A stretch of 64,000 nt of DNA from DATAOG01 sp963782885 (lineage in GTDB: Bacteria; Pseudomonadota; Alphaproteobacteria; Geminicoccales; Geminicoccaceae): the NCBI GenBank assembly GCA_963782885.1, contig CAWALL010000014.1, forward strand, positions 62,001 through 126,000. Direction: 5' to 3'. Within the stretch, counting starts at the first letter, position 1, and every line of letters starts with the position of its first letter. Positions 44,160 to 54,336 of the stretch are shown piece after piece. Both the position numbers and the translations under genes were made by a program. The notes under the pieces are model-generated. The model was not told the DNA's origin and ran no database searches. It saw only the letters and a program-made list of their open reading frames with translations.

Positions 44160-44255
44160 GGCCGGTGTACACGGCGCCGGCCGCTGCGATAGAACTGACC
44201 CGTAGTCGCCCATAGGGCCGCGTCAGGGACGGTCCCCGGGCTTGCGGGACGAGGC
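44160..44255 (+). promoter_or_regulatory. Repeated permease leader, copy 3 (intact operon)
   Basis: GGCCGGTGTACACGGCGCCG then GCTGCGATAGAACTGACCC, ending 96 bp later at the permease ATG. Conserved in all three copies, which supports a role in expression of the operon. Confidence 0.5.
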
Positions 44256-45197
44256 ATGGCGTCCTTCATCCTCAGACGAATCCTCGCGACCGTCGTGGTC
44301 ATGGCGGTGGTCGCGCTGTTCGTGTTCAGCCTTTTGCACCTCGCGCCCGGCGATCCGGCTGCGATCATCGCGGGCGACCTCGCGACCGCCGCCGACATCG
44401 CCAAGATCCGCGACAAGCTCGGCCTGAACGAGCCGCTCTGGCTGCAGTTCTGGCGCTGGGCCTCGAACCTCGCGGTCGGCGACCTCGGCCGCTCGATTTT
44501 TTCGGACCTGCCGGTCTCGAGCCTGATCGGGCAGCGGATCGAGCCGACTCTGGCACTGACGACCCTGACGATCGTGTTCTCGGTCGTGGTCGCGGTGCCG
44601 CTCGGCATCGTCGCCGCCTGGCGGGCGGGCTCGCTGCTCGACCGGCTGGTGATGGGCTTTGCCGTGCTCGGCTTCTCGATGCCGGTGTTCGTGTTCGCCT
44701 ACATCCTGATCTGGCTGTTCGCGGCCAAACTGCGCCTGCTGCCGGTCATGGGTTATGTCTCCATTTTTCAGGACCCGGCGGGCTTCTTCCGATCCATGAT
44801 CATGCCGACCCTGGCGCTCGGGGTCACCTACATCGCGCTGATCGCGCGCATCACGCGGGCGAGCATGCTGGAGGCGATCAACCAGGACTACATCCGGACC
44901 GCGCACGCCAAGGGCGCCGGCGTGTTCGCGATCCTGTTCCGGCACGCGCTGCGCAACGCCTCGGTGCCGATCGTGACCACGATCGGGATCGGGATCGCCT
45001 TGCTGATCGGCGGCGTCGTGGTCACCGAGAGCGTGTTCGCGATCCCCGGCCTCGGCCGGCTCACGGTCGATGCCATCCTGCGCCGCGACTACCCGGTGAT
45101 CCAGGGCATCATCCTGATTTTTTCCGGTGTCTACGTGCTGATCAACCTCGCGATCGACATCGCCTACACCTTCCTCGACCCGCGGATCCGCTACTGA
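44256..45197 (+). CDS. Dipeptide/glutathione-type ABC transporter permease (DppB/GsiC)
   Basis: The protein has 313 residues with six membrane helices. The N-terminus is FILRRILATVVVMAVVALFV and the BPD-type EAA loop is TRASMLEAINQDYIRTAHAK-GAG near residue 215. It ends TFLDPRIRY, typical of DppB. It forms the inner-membrane channel with the DppC-like protein. The stop overlaps the next start (TGATG). It is preceded by the SnoaL-like copy 2 and by truncated copies of its own 5' end. Confidence 0.94.
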   Translation: MASFILRRILATVVVMAVVALFVFSLLHLAPGDPAAIIAGDLATAADIAKIRDKLGLNEPLWLQFWRWASNLAVGDLGRSIFSDLPVSSLIGQRIEPTLALTTLTIVFSVVVAVPLGIVAAWRAGSLLDRLVMGFAVLGFSMPVFVFAYILIWLFAAKLRLLPVMGYVSIFQDPAGFFRSMIMPTLALGVTYIALIARITRASMLEAINQDYIRTAHAKGAGVFAILFRHALRNASVPIVTTIGIGIALLIGGVVVTESVFAIPGLGRLTVDAILRRDYPVIQGIILIFSGVYVLINLAIDIAYTFLDPRIRY

Positions 45198-46090
45198 TGG
45201 CGAGCACCGCCCCGACCGTCGCCCTGAAGCCCGGCCTCGGCGAGCGCGCGGCCGCCCGCCTGCGCTGGCTCCGGCGCCATCCGACCATCCTCGCCGGCCT
45301 GATCCTGCTCGGCCTGATGCTCCTGATCGCGATCGCGAGCCCGCTCTTCGCAACCGAAGACCCGACCCGGCTCAACCCCATCGCCCGCCTGAAGCCGCCC
45401 TCCTTCGAACACTGGTTCGGCACCGACCAGCTCGGCCGCGACGTCTACAGCCGGGTGATCTACGGCAGCCGGATCTCGCTCCTGGTCGGCTTCAGCGTCG
45501 CCGCCCTGGCCACCGTCTTCGGCCTCGCGATCGGCCTCGTCACCGGCTTCGTCCGCCGGCTCGACGCGATCGTGATGCGGATCATGGACGGCCTGATGGC
45601 GATCCCGGCGATCCTGCTCGCGATCGCGCTGATCTCGCTCTCTCAGTCGAGCGTCAAGAACGTGATCATCGCGATCACGATCCCCGAGGTGCCACGCATG
45701 GTCCGCCTGGTCCGGAGCGTCGTCCTGACGCTCCGCGAACAGCTGTTCGTCGACGCCGCGGTCTCGCTCGGCGCGCGCCTGCCCCGGATTCTGCTGTTCC
45801 ACATCATGCCCAACACCGTGGCGCCCCTGATCGTGCAGGCGACCTACGTCTGCGCCGCCGCGATCATCATCGAGGCGATTCTCGGGTTTCTCGGCGCCGG
45901 CACCCCGCCCGACATCCCGAGCTGGGGCAACATCATGGCCGAGGGCCGCACCTACGTGATGGTCGCAATCTGGATTCTGCTGTTTCCCGGCATTTTCCTC
46001 ACTCTGGTCGTGCTGGGCGTGAACCTCTTGGGCGACGGCCTGCGCGACACGCTCGATCCCCGCCTGCGCCGCAGCACCGGGAGCCTCTGA
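45197..46090 (+). CDS. Dipeptide/glutathione-type ABC transporter permease (DppC/GsiD)
   Basis: The protein has 297 residues. The N-terminal OppC_N segment is RRHPTILAGLILLGLMLLIA, followed by EHWFGTDQLGRDVYSRVIYG, a DppC hallmark. The EAA loop is FVDAAVSLGARLPRILLFHI-MPN near residue 190. Starts by a 1-bp overlap with the upstream permease. It is followed after 5 bp by the ATPase gene. Confidence 0.94.
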   Translation: MASTAPTVALKPGLGERAAARLRWLRRHPTILAGLILLGLMLLIAIASPLFATEDPTRLNPIARLKPPSFEHWFGTDQLGRDVYSRVIYGSRISLLVGFSVAALATVFGLAIGLVTGFVRRLDAIVMRIMDGLMAIPAILLAIALISLSQSSVKNVIIAITIPEVPRMVRLVRSVVLTLREQLFVDAAVSLGARLPRILLFHIMPNTVAPLIVQATYVCAAAIIIEAILGFLGAGTPPDIPSWGNIMAEGRTYVMVAIWILLFPGIFLTLVVLGVNLLGDGLRDTLDPRLRRSTGSL

Positions 46091-46095
46091 GGCCG

Positions 46096-48005
<1,910 letters not shown>

Positions 48006-48033
48006 AACCTCATCAAGCCGCGCGGAGGCGCCT

Positions 48034-48402
48034 ATGATTAGGCCCCAGATCATCGAGCGGGAAGGCAAGCCGGAATACGCCGTGATCCCGATCGCCGAGT
48101 GGCGCCGGATCGAGGCGTTGCTCGAGGAGCTCGAGGACATCCGCGACCTCGACGCGGCGCTCGCCAAGCCCGACCGCCGCATGATCCCGTTCGAGGTGAC
48201 CTCGGCGATCCTGGACGGCGTGAGCCCGATCCGCGCCTGGCGCGAGCACCGCGGCCTCAGCCAAGGCGACCTCGCGCAGGCCGCGCGCATCGCCGAGACA
48301 CAGCTCATGGAGATCGAGGCCGGCACGCGAACGCCGACGCCGGCCGCTCTGCGCCGGCTGGCCAGGGCTCTGCGCACGCACGTAGGGGATCTGTCCGCAT
48401 AA
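48034..48402 (+). CDS. XRE-type antitoxin-like regulator
   Basis: The protein has 122 residues. The first 55 residues (IIEREGKPEYAVIPIAEWRR, IEALLEELEDIRDLDAAL) resemble a Phd/RelB-like dimerisation part. Residues 65-120 are a helix-turn-helix XRE domain (WREHRGLSQGDLAQAARIAE, then EAGTRTPTPAALRRLARALR). This layout is common for antitoxins of type II modules and for autoregulated repressors. No toxin gene (RelE/HigB size) lies on either side, so it is an orphan. Confidence 0.85.
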   Translation: MIRPQIIEREGKPEYAVIPIAEWRRIEALLEELEDIRDLDAALAKPDRRMIPFEVTSAILDGVSPIRAWREHRGLSQGDLAQAARIAETQLMEIEAGTRTPTPAALRRLARALRTHVGDLSA

Positions 48403-48577
48403 TCCTGCTCTCAGCAATCCGGGAGATTCCTGGACCTCTTCGCCACGGGCGCCGCGCAAAGGATCGCGATCGGCGCTGCCGGATGCTCCCTCCCGTCCTT
48501 GACCGGCGCCGCGATCGGTGCTCTTGAGGGCTGGGACGCGGCGGCCGCGCCTCCGTGGCATCCGGGTTCGGCGTCAG

Positions 48578-48790
48578 ATGGCGAAGATCGATCTCGAGTT
48601 TCTCGCCCGCCAGTTCGAGCGCGTGATCAGCGACCTCGCGACGCTGAAGGACGACGCGATGGTCGTGATGGCGCGCCTCGACCGGATCGACGCCACCGTG
48701 CAGAGCCTGGTCGTCGAGGTCCGCGCGATGCACAGCCGCCACGAGCGGCTGGCGCGACGGGTCGAGGAGCGCGCCCAGCCGGACGGGTAG
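48578..48790 (+). CDS. Small coiled-coil protein
   Basis: The protein has 70 residues from ATG 48578. It is one helical coiled coil: IDLEFLARQFERVISDLATL, VVMARLDRIDATVQSLVVEV, ending with a charged tail. Such small proteins are frequent in alphaproteobacteria. It may belong with a related frameshifted gene at 51587-51747. Function unknown. Confidence 0.65.
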   Translation: MAKIDLEFLARQFERVISDLATLKDDAMVVMARLDRIDATVQSLVVEVRAMHSRHERLARRVEERAQPDG

Positions 48791-48839
48791 CAGACCCCGC
48801 GGCGGTTGTTCCGTCAGCGCCGGGGCGTACATTCCGCCC

Positions 48840-49328
48840 ATGAGCAAGGTTCTGCGCCGCGACCTGTACGAGGCCGACTTCTTCGCCTGGACCCGGACGC
48901 AGGCGAAGGAGCCTCGCCGGTGCGCCCGCACCCGGCCGAACCTGCCGCTCGACCTCGCGCACCTTGCCGACGAGATCGCCGATTTGGGCAAGGAGCAACG
49001 CAATGCGCTGCGCAGCTGGACGATCCTGATCATCGAGCACCTGCTGCTCCTGGACCATTCGCCGGCCGAGCAACCCCGGCGCGGCTGGCAGCGGGAGATC
49101 ATGACCTGCCGCGACGAGATCGAGGACCGCCTGATTCCGACGCTCCGGCGCGACCTCGACCGCGAGCTGCCGCGGCTCTACGACTATGCGCGCCGCCACC
49201 TGAAGCGCCGGCTGGAGCCCTACGGTGAGGCGGAGGTCGCCACCCGCCTACCCGAGCGCCGCCCCTACACTCTCGACCAGATCCTCGGCGAGTTCTGGCC
49301 ACCCCGACAACGCGAACCAGGCGCCTGA
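48840..49328 (+). CDS. DUF29 family protein
   Basis: The protein has 162 residues. DUF29 features: YEADFFAWTRTQAKEPRRCA near the N-terminus, LAHLADEIADLGKEQRNALR near 42 and the later LTIRRDLDRELPRLYDYARR-like helix. Short basic proteins of this kind are often found in mobile or accessory regions. A second, truncated DUF29 copy follows. Function is unknown. Confidence 0.88.
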   Translation: MSKVLRRDLYEADFFAWTRTQAKEPRRCARTRPNLPLDLAHLADEIADLGKEQRNALRSWTILIIEHLLLLDHSPAEQPRRGWQREIMTCRDEIEDRLIPTLRRDLDRELPRLYDYARRHLKRRLEPYGEAEVATRLPERRPYTLDQILGEFWPPRQREPGA

Positions 49329-49381
49329 AGCACGGTAGAAAGAATCCTCACCCTGTTTCTGACGAACGGTAGTGCTGGGTC

Positions 49382-49585
49382 ATAACGGTCCAGCGCCACG
49401 ACCTCGCCAAGCTGCTGCGCCGCAACCCGGGCCTGCGCGGCTATCTGGAAGAGGCGCTGACGGAGGAATATGCCGCCGCCGTCGCCGGCGCGCTCGACGA
49501 GACGGCCGTACCCGACGGCCCATTCCCGGCAACCTGTCCCTACTCAGCCGAGCAGCTCCAGGATCAGGACTTCCTACCGGATTGA
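49382..49585 (+). pseudogene. C-terminal part of a second DUF29 gene
   Basis: 68 codons read VQRHDLAKLLRRNPGLRGYL, EEALTEEYAAAVAGALDETA and CPYSAEQLQDQDFLPD, the end of DUF29 (NPxL...CPYxxEQLxDxxFLP). The N-terminal half is missing and there is no start codon in a good context. Confidence 0.7.
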
Positions 49586-49717
49586 TCAAGATCCCCGGAA
49601 GACACGGCGTCAGGCCATAGGCCGCCGCCGACCGACGGATCGAATTGCTTGAACGCGAAGGCTGATTTTGCCTCCGACGTGGTTGCGATCCAGTCCGCTT
49701 GGGCATAGGTTCGCCGC

Positions 49718-51316
49718 ATGTCAAACACCATCCCTGTAAAGCTTACTGCCGACACCGCCGTCGACGGATCGGGTCCGGTGGTCCTCATTGGACCGAATGG
49801 GTCCGGTAAGACTTGCCTCGGCGTGAAGATGGTTGATCTCAACCAAGCCGACATGGTCCCTGCCCTCCGCAACATCGCGTTGCCCCCGACGTAACGCTGC
49901 GCTCCTTGACGGTGGCCACGGCAGAGCTTCGCAATATTGTCCGACAACAACGCAAAAACCCATGGCAGATGTCTGAGGAGATAAATTCGCTTTTCGGCAA
50001 GCTGATGGTTGAAGACTTTGAACTCGGCCGTACGCTTTCGAGATCGTCACTTTGCCGGAGAGCAAGCTGCTATCGAAACCACAGCGCTCATGCGGTTGCG
50101 GCAATCATGGAGCGACCTGTTCCCGGGCCGCCAAATAAACTTTGAGGGACACAAGCCGACTGTGGTATCCGACTACTCCCCCGGCGGTTCCGGCTATCCA
50201 GCGCAGCAAATGAGTGATGGTGAGAGGGTTGCTCTCTACCTCGCGGGCCGCGTCCTGGATACGGCGTCGTCGATCTTGATTATCGATGAGCCCGAAGTAC
50301 ATTTCCACAGCAAGCTTGCGGTTCGGTTCTGGTCCGAAATGGAATCTCTACGATCGGACGTCCGTTTTGTATATATCACTCATGACCTCCCCTTTGCCTT
50401 GTCGCGTAATGATGCAACATTTGTTATCGTTATGCCGAACAAAGATCCACATCCTGTCGAGCTTTTGGATCAATTGCCAACAGAACTGATTGAGACTTTT
50501 CTCGCGGCCGCTTCGTTTTCTATTTACGCCAAGAGAATCGTATTCTGCGAAGGAGAAGAAGACAAGAGTTTGGATTGGGATTTGTACTCTGCATGGTTTA
50601 ACGACAAGGAAACGGCCCTAATGCCGGTAGGGTCAGGCAGAGAGGTGATCCAATGTGTGAAGACATTCATCAGGAGCAAGATCGTTTCTGGTGTCTCAGC
50701 TTTGGGAATCGTGGATCGAGATTATTATCCTAATGACTTTCTAGAATCTCAGCCAGACGAGATATACGTGCTGCCGTATCACGAAGTTGAATGCGCATTG
50801 TGTCGGGATCAGATAGTCAAGGCCGTGGCGATCCACCTGGGAAAGGAGGCTGAAGACGTCGATAGGCTGTATTCGGCATTCGTTTCTAAAGCGCGGTCGC
50901 GGTGTACGGGCGGGTTTCTGAACAAACAAATATCGGAACGATTTAGGCGGCGGTGCGAGTTTGCGATAGAGGCCGTGCTTAACACCTTGAAGCTTGATGA
51001 AGACATAGAGATCGTGGAGCAGCGGCATGTGGAGGCGCTAGATCCGGCTGCCTGGTCAGTACCAGCGACAGCAATATTTGCAGAAGAACGTCAGAGAGTT
51101 GAAAAAGCGGTCGCCGGCGATTTTGAGGAATGTTTAAAGCTGATCCCGGGCAAGGAGTTTCTCGGCCTGGCTGCGGAAGCGGTGGGCATGACCCGCGAGG
51201 CCTACGTAGAACTGATATGTTCTGCGCTATCATCCTCGGATAACGGTCATCAGGCCCTTGGGAAGGCGCTCGAAGCGGGTCTCCGTGACATTCTGCCGGC
51301 CAGAGTGTTGACGTGA
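49718..51316 (+). pseudogene. AAA-ATPase/DUF4435 (TOPRIM-like) fusion protein, two frameshifts
   Basis: The gene begins at ATG 49718 with a Walker A LIGPNGSGKTCLG near residue 26. The first shift is in the C5 run near 49887 (frame continues DVTLRSLTVATAELRNIVRQ); the second is near 50035-50060. The last frame carries the ABC-type signature QQMSDGERVALYLAGRV, Walker B SILIIDEPEVHFHS and the HDLPFAL motif. From about residue 270 it becomes DUF4435-like: IVFCEGEEDKSLDWDLY, ALGIVDRDYYPNDF and LPYHEVECAL (E...D-x-D...E pattern). Fused or paired ATPase plus DUF4435 proteins include OLD- and PARIS-like anti-phage effectors. GC is lower than the core genome. Confidence 0.7.
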
Positions 51317-51586
51317 GTCCCTACTGCCATCCGACTCTGGGTCCGCCTCCCGCCATAGGGAGACGTGGCCGACGCTGTGGCCCGGCGTGTCCAGCCAGCG
51401 CCGGCATGCCGGGGACGGGTGGGAAAAGTCAGAACAGGTTCTTTAATCGGGCAAGGGGGTGGTTGCTCTTTTTGGTCGCTGCCGGGGTCATGGTTCTTTC
51501 CGGGCTCGAGGCGCCAGCATGAGGGTCGCAAGGCGCCGGATCGATGTGTCAGACGGGGTCCGGGTCCCACATTTTCCACCGCGCAT

Positions 51587-51747
51587 TCAAGATTGGTCGG
51601 CAGGGTCGGCGAGCTGCAAGCGGCGTTTGACCCGCTCCATGTCGCGCTCGAGCTCGAGCACCCGACGCTCGAGGAAGACCGCGTCGCCGTGCTGGTCGCC
51701 ATGGGCGCCCGCAAGGACGCGAGGCCTTCGCGCATCTCGTCACGCAT
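51587..51747 (-). pseudogene. Small coiled-coil gene fragment with a frameshift
   Basis: From ATG 51747 one frame gives MRDEMREGLASLRA; a shift near 51708-51715 continues DQHGDAVFLERRVLELERDM and ERVKRRLQLADPADQS to a stop at 51587. It looks like a 50-residue coiled-coil protein related in style to that at 48578. Tentative. Confidence 0.4.
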
Positions 51748-52194
51748 GTCGGCTCCCGAGACGCGTCTGAAGGTCCTGCAAGACTCGTAGATCGGCGGTT
51801 GTCGATCGGCTCGGCCAGGGACGCCGGGGTCAGGTCTTGCATTCAAGCATGTCGCGGGGCGGCCGCGACGCCGAGGGCTGCGGGGGCGGGCGGCCGCGAC
51901 GCGCGGCCACGGCCGGTCGATCGGACCCGACCGATTTGCCATGCGGCCGGCCCGCAACGCCGGCGTTCGCCTTTCGTTCGCGGCCGGATGCGACAGAAGT
52001 GGCGCATCCGTGCACGACTGTCGCATGGAGCCGGAGCATCAACCTGCTTGATTCTTGCCTGTTTGCGACATGATCGGTCAGGCTGGCCGGGCCGATTTGC
52101 GCAGCCGTGACGGGAGGTTGGCGTCATAACTTCGAAAACTACCTAAGGTTGATCCGCGCTTGATGCGGTTGATGCCAACTCAGTACTTCAGGGC

Positions 52195-52270
52195 CTCAGT
52201 AAAAGATGCGTCACTTTCGACGCATGGTGGCGCATCCGATGCGCCACTCTCAGTAAAAGATGCGCCACTT
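52195..52270. repeat. Cluster of a 22-bp direct repeat and two palindromes
   Basis: A 22-bp direct repeat starting CTCAGTAAAAGATGCG occurs at 52195-52216 and 52249-52270 (one mismatch, period 54). Between them are two hairpins: ATGCGTC-N6-GACGCAT (52206-52225) and GTGGCGCAT-CCG-ATGCGCCAC (52227-52247). Another GTGGCGCATCCG lies at 51999. It looks like a multi-site operator or recombination site. Confidence 0.6.
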
Positions 52271-52364
52271 GTGAATCCATGGCGGGGGCGATTTCAGTGG
52301 TGCCGGACGGCGTTTACTGCGACGGCGAATTTGGATTGATCGTGATCTGGCAACCTGGAAGAAA

Positions 52365-52389
52365 CGGCGCCGGGACGGGCCCGGCGCCG
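52365..52389 (-). terminator. Rho-independent terminator of the binding-protein gene
   Basis: A perfect 10-bp GC stem (CGGCGCCGGG/CCCGGCGCCG) with a 5-nt loop starts 20 bp beyond the gene's stop. In the minus-strand direction it is followed by GTTTCTT. Confidence 0.7.
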
Positions 52390-52408
52390 GGGCTGAATAC
52401 TGCGGAAT

Positions 52409-54033
52409 CTACTCCGTTTTTTCGATGTTCCAGGCGACGAACAGGAGCGCATTGGGCACGCCCTTGAGGGTGTTGCGCCAGGCCACGGGCGTCACGAACT
52501 GGCCGGTGTTGATGTACGGGAAAACCTCGTAGTAGCGCTTCTGCAGGGCGTCGATCGCCTTCATCTGCTCTTCTTTGGTCTGGGCGGCGATGAACTCGGA
52601 GCGCAGCTTCTCGATCTGGTCGTCCTTGGGCCAGCCGAACCAGGCGGACTTGGGGTCGCCGGTCGCAACCAGCGGCTGGTTGGTGAGCGGGCTAGACATG
52701 TTGTAGCCGGTCCACCAGGTGGGAAAAATGTGCCAGCCGACGTTCGGCTGCTTGTTCGGGTCCTCCATCTTCGGCCGCCTGGAGGTCAGCGTCGACCAGT
52801 CCATCGACTGGGCGTCGACGTTGACGCCGATTTCCTTCAGGAGGTCGATCATGACCAGCACGTTGTTGTAGATGATCTGCTGGTCGGTCGGCACCAGGAC
52901 CACGATCGGCTCGCCCTTGTAGCCGGCTTCTGCCATCAGTTCCTTGGCGCGCGCCTTGTCCTGCTTCTGCCAGGGCTGGGAATAAGCGTCGGTCTCGAAC
53001 GGCGAATCGCACATGAAGACCGCGTAGCAGACCTTCTCGTACTTCGGATTGCCGACCTGGGCGGCGAGGAAGGCCTTCTGGTCGACCAGAAGCTGCAAGC
53101 GCCTGGCGCGCCTTCGACGTTGTTGAAGGGCGGATACAAGGAGTTGGGCCGGATGTGGCCCATCTTGCCGAGCGGGTCCAGGACCTTGATCACGATGTTC
53201 GGGTCGGCCTCGAGCACCGGCAACAGGTCGATCGGCGGGATCTCGTAGGCGTCGACCTGGCCCGCGAGCAGCGCCTGGGTGGCGGTGTTGGTGTCCGGGA
53301 TGTAGTCCCATTCGACCTTGTCGACCTTGACCACCTTGCCGCCCGCGAAGCCGTCGGCGGGCTCGTCGCGCGGCACGTAGTCCTTGAACTTGCTGTAGAC
53401 GACCTTGTCGCCCGGGACCCATTTGCTCTTCTCGAACACGAACGGGCCCGAGCCGATGACGTTGGTGACCTGCTCGTTGGGGTCGGTCCGCGCCTCCTCC
53501 TCGCGCATCACCGGCAACGGCAGGGTCGGGTTGGCGAGCACGGTCAGGGTCGGCCCGAATTTTTCCTTCAGCTTGAGCACGAACGTCTTGTTATCGACCG
53601 CCTCGAGCGATTCCGCCCGGTCCAGCATCGCCATGCCGTCGGAGCGCTTGGCCGACCAGCGCTTGATCGAGGCGACCGCGTCCTTGGCCTCCACGGGCGA
53701 CCCGTCATGGAACTTGAGCCCGTCGCGCAGCGTGAAGGTGTAGGTCAGACCGTCGTCGCTGATCTTGTAGTCGCCGACCATCTCGGGCTGCGGCTCGAGC
53801 TTCGAATTCAAGGCGAACAGCGTGTCGTAGACCATATAGGCGTGGTTCGCCGTGATCGCCGCGGTCGTCCAGACCGGGTCGAGGTTCTTGAGATCGGCCT
53901 GCGGCACGAGACGGAGCGTCGTCTCTGCGGCCGCGCCTTGTCCGGCGAACGCCGCGCAGAGGCCCGCCCCAAGCCCGACGACGAGCGCGCTTTCGAGCAC
54001 GCGATGGCGGCGCCATGATCGGTGCCTTCTCAT
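52409..54033 (-). pseudogene. Peptide/glutathione-type ABC substrate-binding protein (SBP_bac_5), frameshifted near 53110
   Basis: The gene starts at ATG 54033 after GGGAGG. A signal peptide (VVGLGAGLCAAFAGQGAAA) and the SBP_bac_5 domain follow: VPQADLKNLDPVWTTAAITA, YTFTLRDGLKFHDGSPVEAK, and later KARAKELMAEAGYKGEP. Near 53105-53120 the frame shifts: NNVEGA runs into a non-family frame, while the neighbouring frame resumes LVDQKAFLAAQVGNPKYEK and runs to the stop at 52409. Restored length is about 540 residues. It faces the permease operon from about 4.4 kb away and may be its receptor; both it and the ATPase carry frameshifts. Confidence 0.8.
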
Positions 54034-54336
54034 TGTCTGCCTCCCGCTCTTTCGGTGTGCCTTGCGCGATTGTAAGAGGGAACGGCGACTGGGGGCAACC
54101 GACCGCGGGCGGATTCCACAGTGCCTCGGGATCGCAATTCCCTAGGCCGTCTCTCAGAACGGAGGGCAACTGGCCAAACGGCGAATTGGCCTCAGGTCGT
54201 CGACACGACGCCCTCGTGCGGCATGCTTGCCGGTTGGAACCCGAGACCACAGGTGCTCTGGCAGACGGCCACCGGCTCGCCCCTTTCAGCCCGGCCAAGT
54301 GCCGCCAGCGGCCCGCCCGTGCCGGCCATGTTCGAT
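54034..54336. other. Promoter-side gap upstream of the binding-protein gene
   Basis: No gene recognised; it separates the GH65 gene end from the binding-protein start on the same strand and should hold the latter's promoter. No clear promoter sequence is visible by eye. Confidence 0.5.

Larger units (their letters stand above)
51748..52408. other. Long region without a recognised gene, rich in a GTGGCGCATC-type motif
   Basis: Long open frames here are out-of-frame artefacts of GC-rich DNA. Structured signals are the motif copies at 51999-52010 and the repeat cluster at 52195-52270, and the terminator at 52365. Confidence 0.6.

Noticed and set aside
52195..52270. CRISPR array
   Set aside because: Only two direct repeats with a palindromic, non-unique spacer and no cas genes.
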